From NCBI GenBank assembly GCA_025358395.1, contig JANYJT010000293.1, forward strand, positions 1 through 14,765: DNA of 14,765 bases, in the 5' to 3' direction. Under the pieces are notes generated by a model that saw only the letters and a program-made list of their open reading frames with translations, was not told the origin of the DNA and made no database searches. Position numbers and translations under genes: made by a program. Source of the DNA: Bacteroidia bacterium. Its GTDB lineage: Bacteria; Bacteroidota; Bacteroidia; Bacteroidales; Prolixibacteraceae. This document shows, piece after piece, positions 14,225 to 14,765 of this stretch (position 1 is its first letter; each line of letters opens with the position of its first letter).

Positions 14225-14765
14225 TTAAAACATCTTTTGGATACGAATGAGCGCTTCAATAAAGCGATCAATTTCTTCTATGGTATTGTAAAATGCAAAA
14301 GAAGCCCGTGTCATGGCAGTAACTTCATAATGATCCATGACAGGATCTGCGCATAATCTTCCTGTTCGCACGGCGATGCCAAGCTGGTCGAGTAGTGTTC
14401 CGAGGTCAAAGGGATGTATTTGACCAAGTTGAAAACAGATAACACCTGTCTTGTCAGGAGATTCACCAAAAAATCGAATGCCCTTGAGTTCCCTCATCTT
14501 TTCTGTGGTATGAATCAGAAGTTGGTGTTCATGGGAAGCAATATGTTCTAAACCAATATTCCCGATATATTTTATGGCACTCCCCAAAGCTATTGCTCCC
14601 ACATAATGAGGGGTTCCGGCTTCGAATTTATGCGGAAGTTCATTGTAGGTAGTTTTTTCGAAAGTGACCCGATCGATCATCTCACCACCTCCCAGAAAAG
14701 GAGGCATTTTTTCAAGCCAGATTCGCTTTCCGTATAGTACACCAATCCCGGTTGGTCCATAAATT
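14225..14765 (-). CDS. sufS: SufS, cysteine desulfurase, C-terminal part (cut by window edge)
   Basis: About 179 C-terminal residues of a PLP-dependent group II cysteine desulfurase, which releases sulfur from L-cysteine as an enzyme persulfide for SufE. The visible part begins IYGPTGIGVLYGKRIWLEKM, directly after the position of the PLP lysine; the codon for that residue is cut by the window end, with only its third base present. Next come PPFLGGGEMI, the substrate-binding block FEAGTPHYVGAIAL, the active-site Cys in RTGRLCADPVMDHY, and RASFAFYNT near the C-terminus. An internal ATG at 14707 is not the start, because homology continues through it to the edge. The gene leads the visible sufS-sufE-DUF59 series. 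Secure as SufS by context and motif. Confidence 0.95.
   Translation of the reverse strand, partial: IYGPTGIGVLYGKRIWLEKMPPFLGGGEMIDRVTFEKTTYNELPHKFEAGTPHYVGAIALGSAIKYIGNIGLEHIASHEHQLLIHTTEKMRELKGIRFFGESPDKTGVICFQLGQIHPFDLGTLLDQLGIAVRTGRLCADPVMDHYEVTAMTRASFAFYNTIEEIDRFIEALIRIQKMF

Noticed and set aside
1..14765. tRNA or rRNA genes, CRISPR array, insertion sequence, phage or defence genes
   Set aside because: Nothing of these was found: no regularly spaced repeats, no transposase or integrase motif, no tRNA-like cloverleaf noticed, and coding density is that of housekeeping chromosome.

Overview
The window looks like ordinary chromosome from a member of the Bacteroidota, probably an anaerobic Bacteroidales/Marinilabiliales-type relative. 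The signs are the combined GT35 phosphorylase, GH57, GT4 and GH133 glycogen genes, a GSCFA-domain protein, a short SufS-SufE-DUF59 series, AT-rich leaders with few Shine-Dalgarno sequences, and two TAnnTTTG boxes of the kind used by the Bacteroidota housekeeping sigma factor. Base composition is moderate and even. I see no mobile element, CRISPR array, tRNA or rRNA. Almost everything is on the minus strand, so transcription runs from high to low coordinates. The only plus-strand gene is a LytTR response regulator.

Region by region, in transcription order from the right edge: (1) sufS (cut by the window edge), sufE and a DUF59 protein form an iron-sulfur assembly block (14765-13463). (2) After a 119-bp gap carrying a dyad and a short direct repeat, a SAM methyltransferase, an SRPBCC/AHSA1 protein and queG (epoxyqueuosine reductase) are packed with a 4-bp overlap and a 2-bp gap (13343-11318). 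(3) A candidate promoter and a 15-codon upstream reading frame precede an alpha/beta hydrolase that overlaps a GSCFA gene by 7 bp (11244-9428). (4) A second candidate promoter precedes the glycogen block: GH133 debranching enzyme, GT4 synthase-like glycosyltransferase, GH57 alpha-amylase-like protein and, after a 148-bp gap with three inverted repeats, a GT35 alpha-glucan phosphorylase (9334-1927). (5) The LytTR regulator (1159-1917, plus) converges on the phosphorylase with 9 bp between stop codons. (6) tsaB (1013-273) overlaps by 4 bp the start of a second GT4 glycosyltransferase that runs off the left edge.

The glycogen block covers chain extension, debranching and phosphorolysis. No ADP-glucose pyrophosphorylase or branching enzyme lies inside the window. 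The most notable observation is that the GH57 protein departs from the family pattern at two active-site motifs, including Asn where the acid/base Asp is expected, and ends in a coiled coil and a lysine-rich tail. It may be a non-catalytic member of the pathway. The structured gap before the phosphorylase and the small upstream frame before the hydrolase are the other items most worth checking. I did not find a clearly new multi-gene system.
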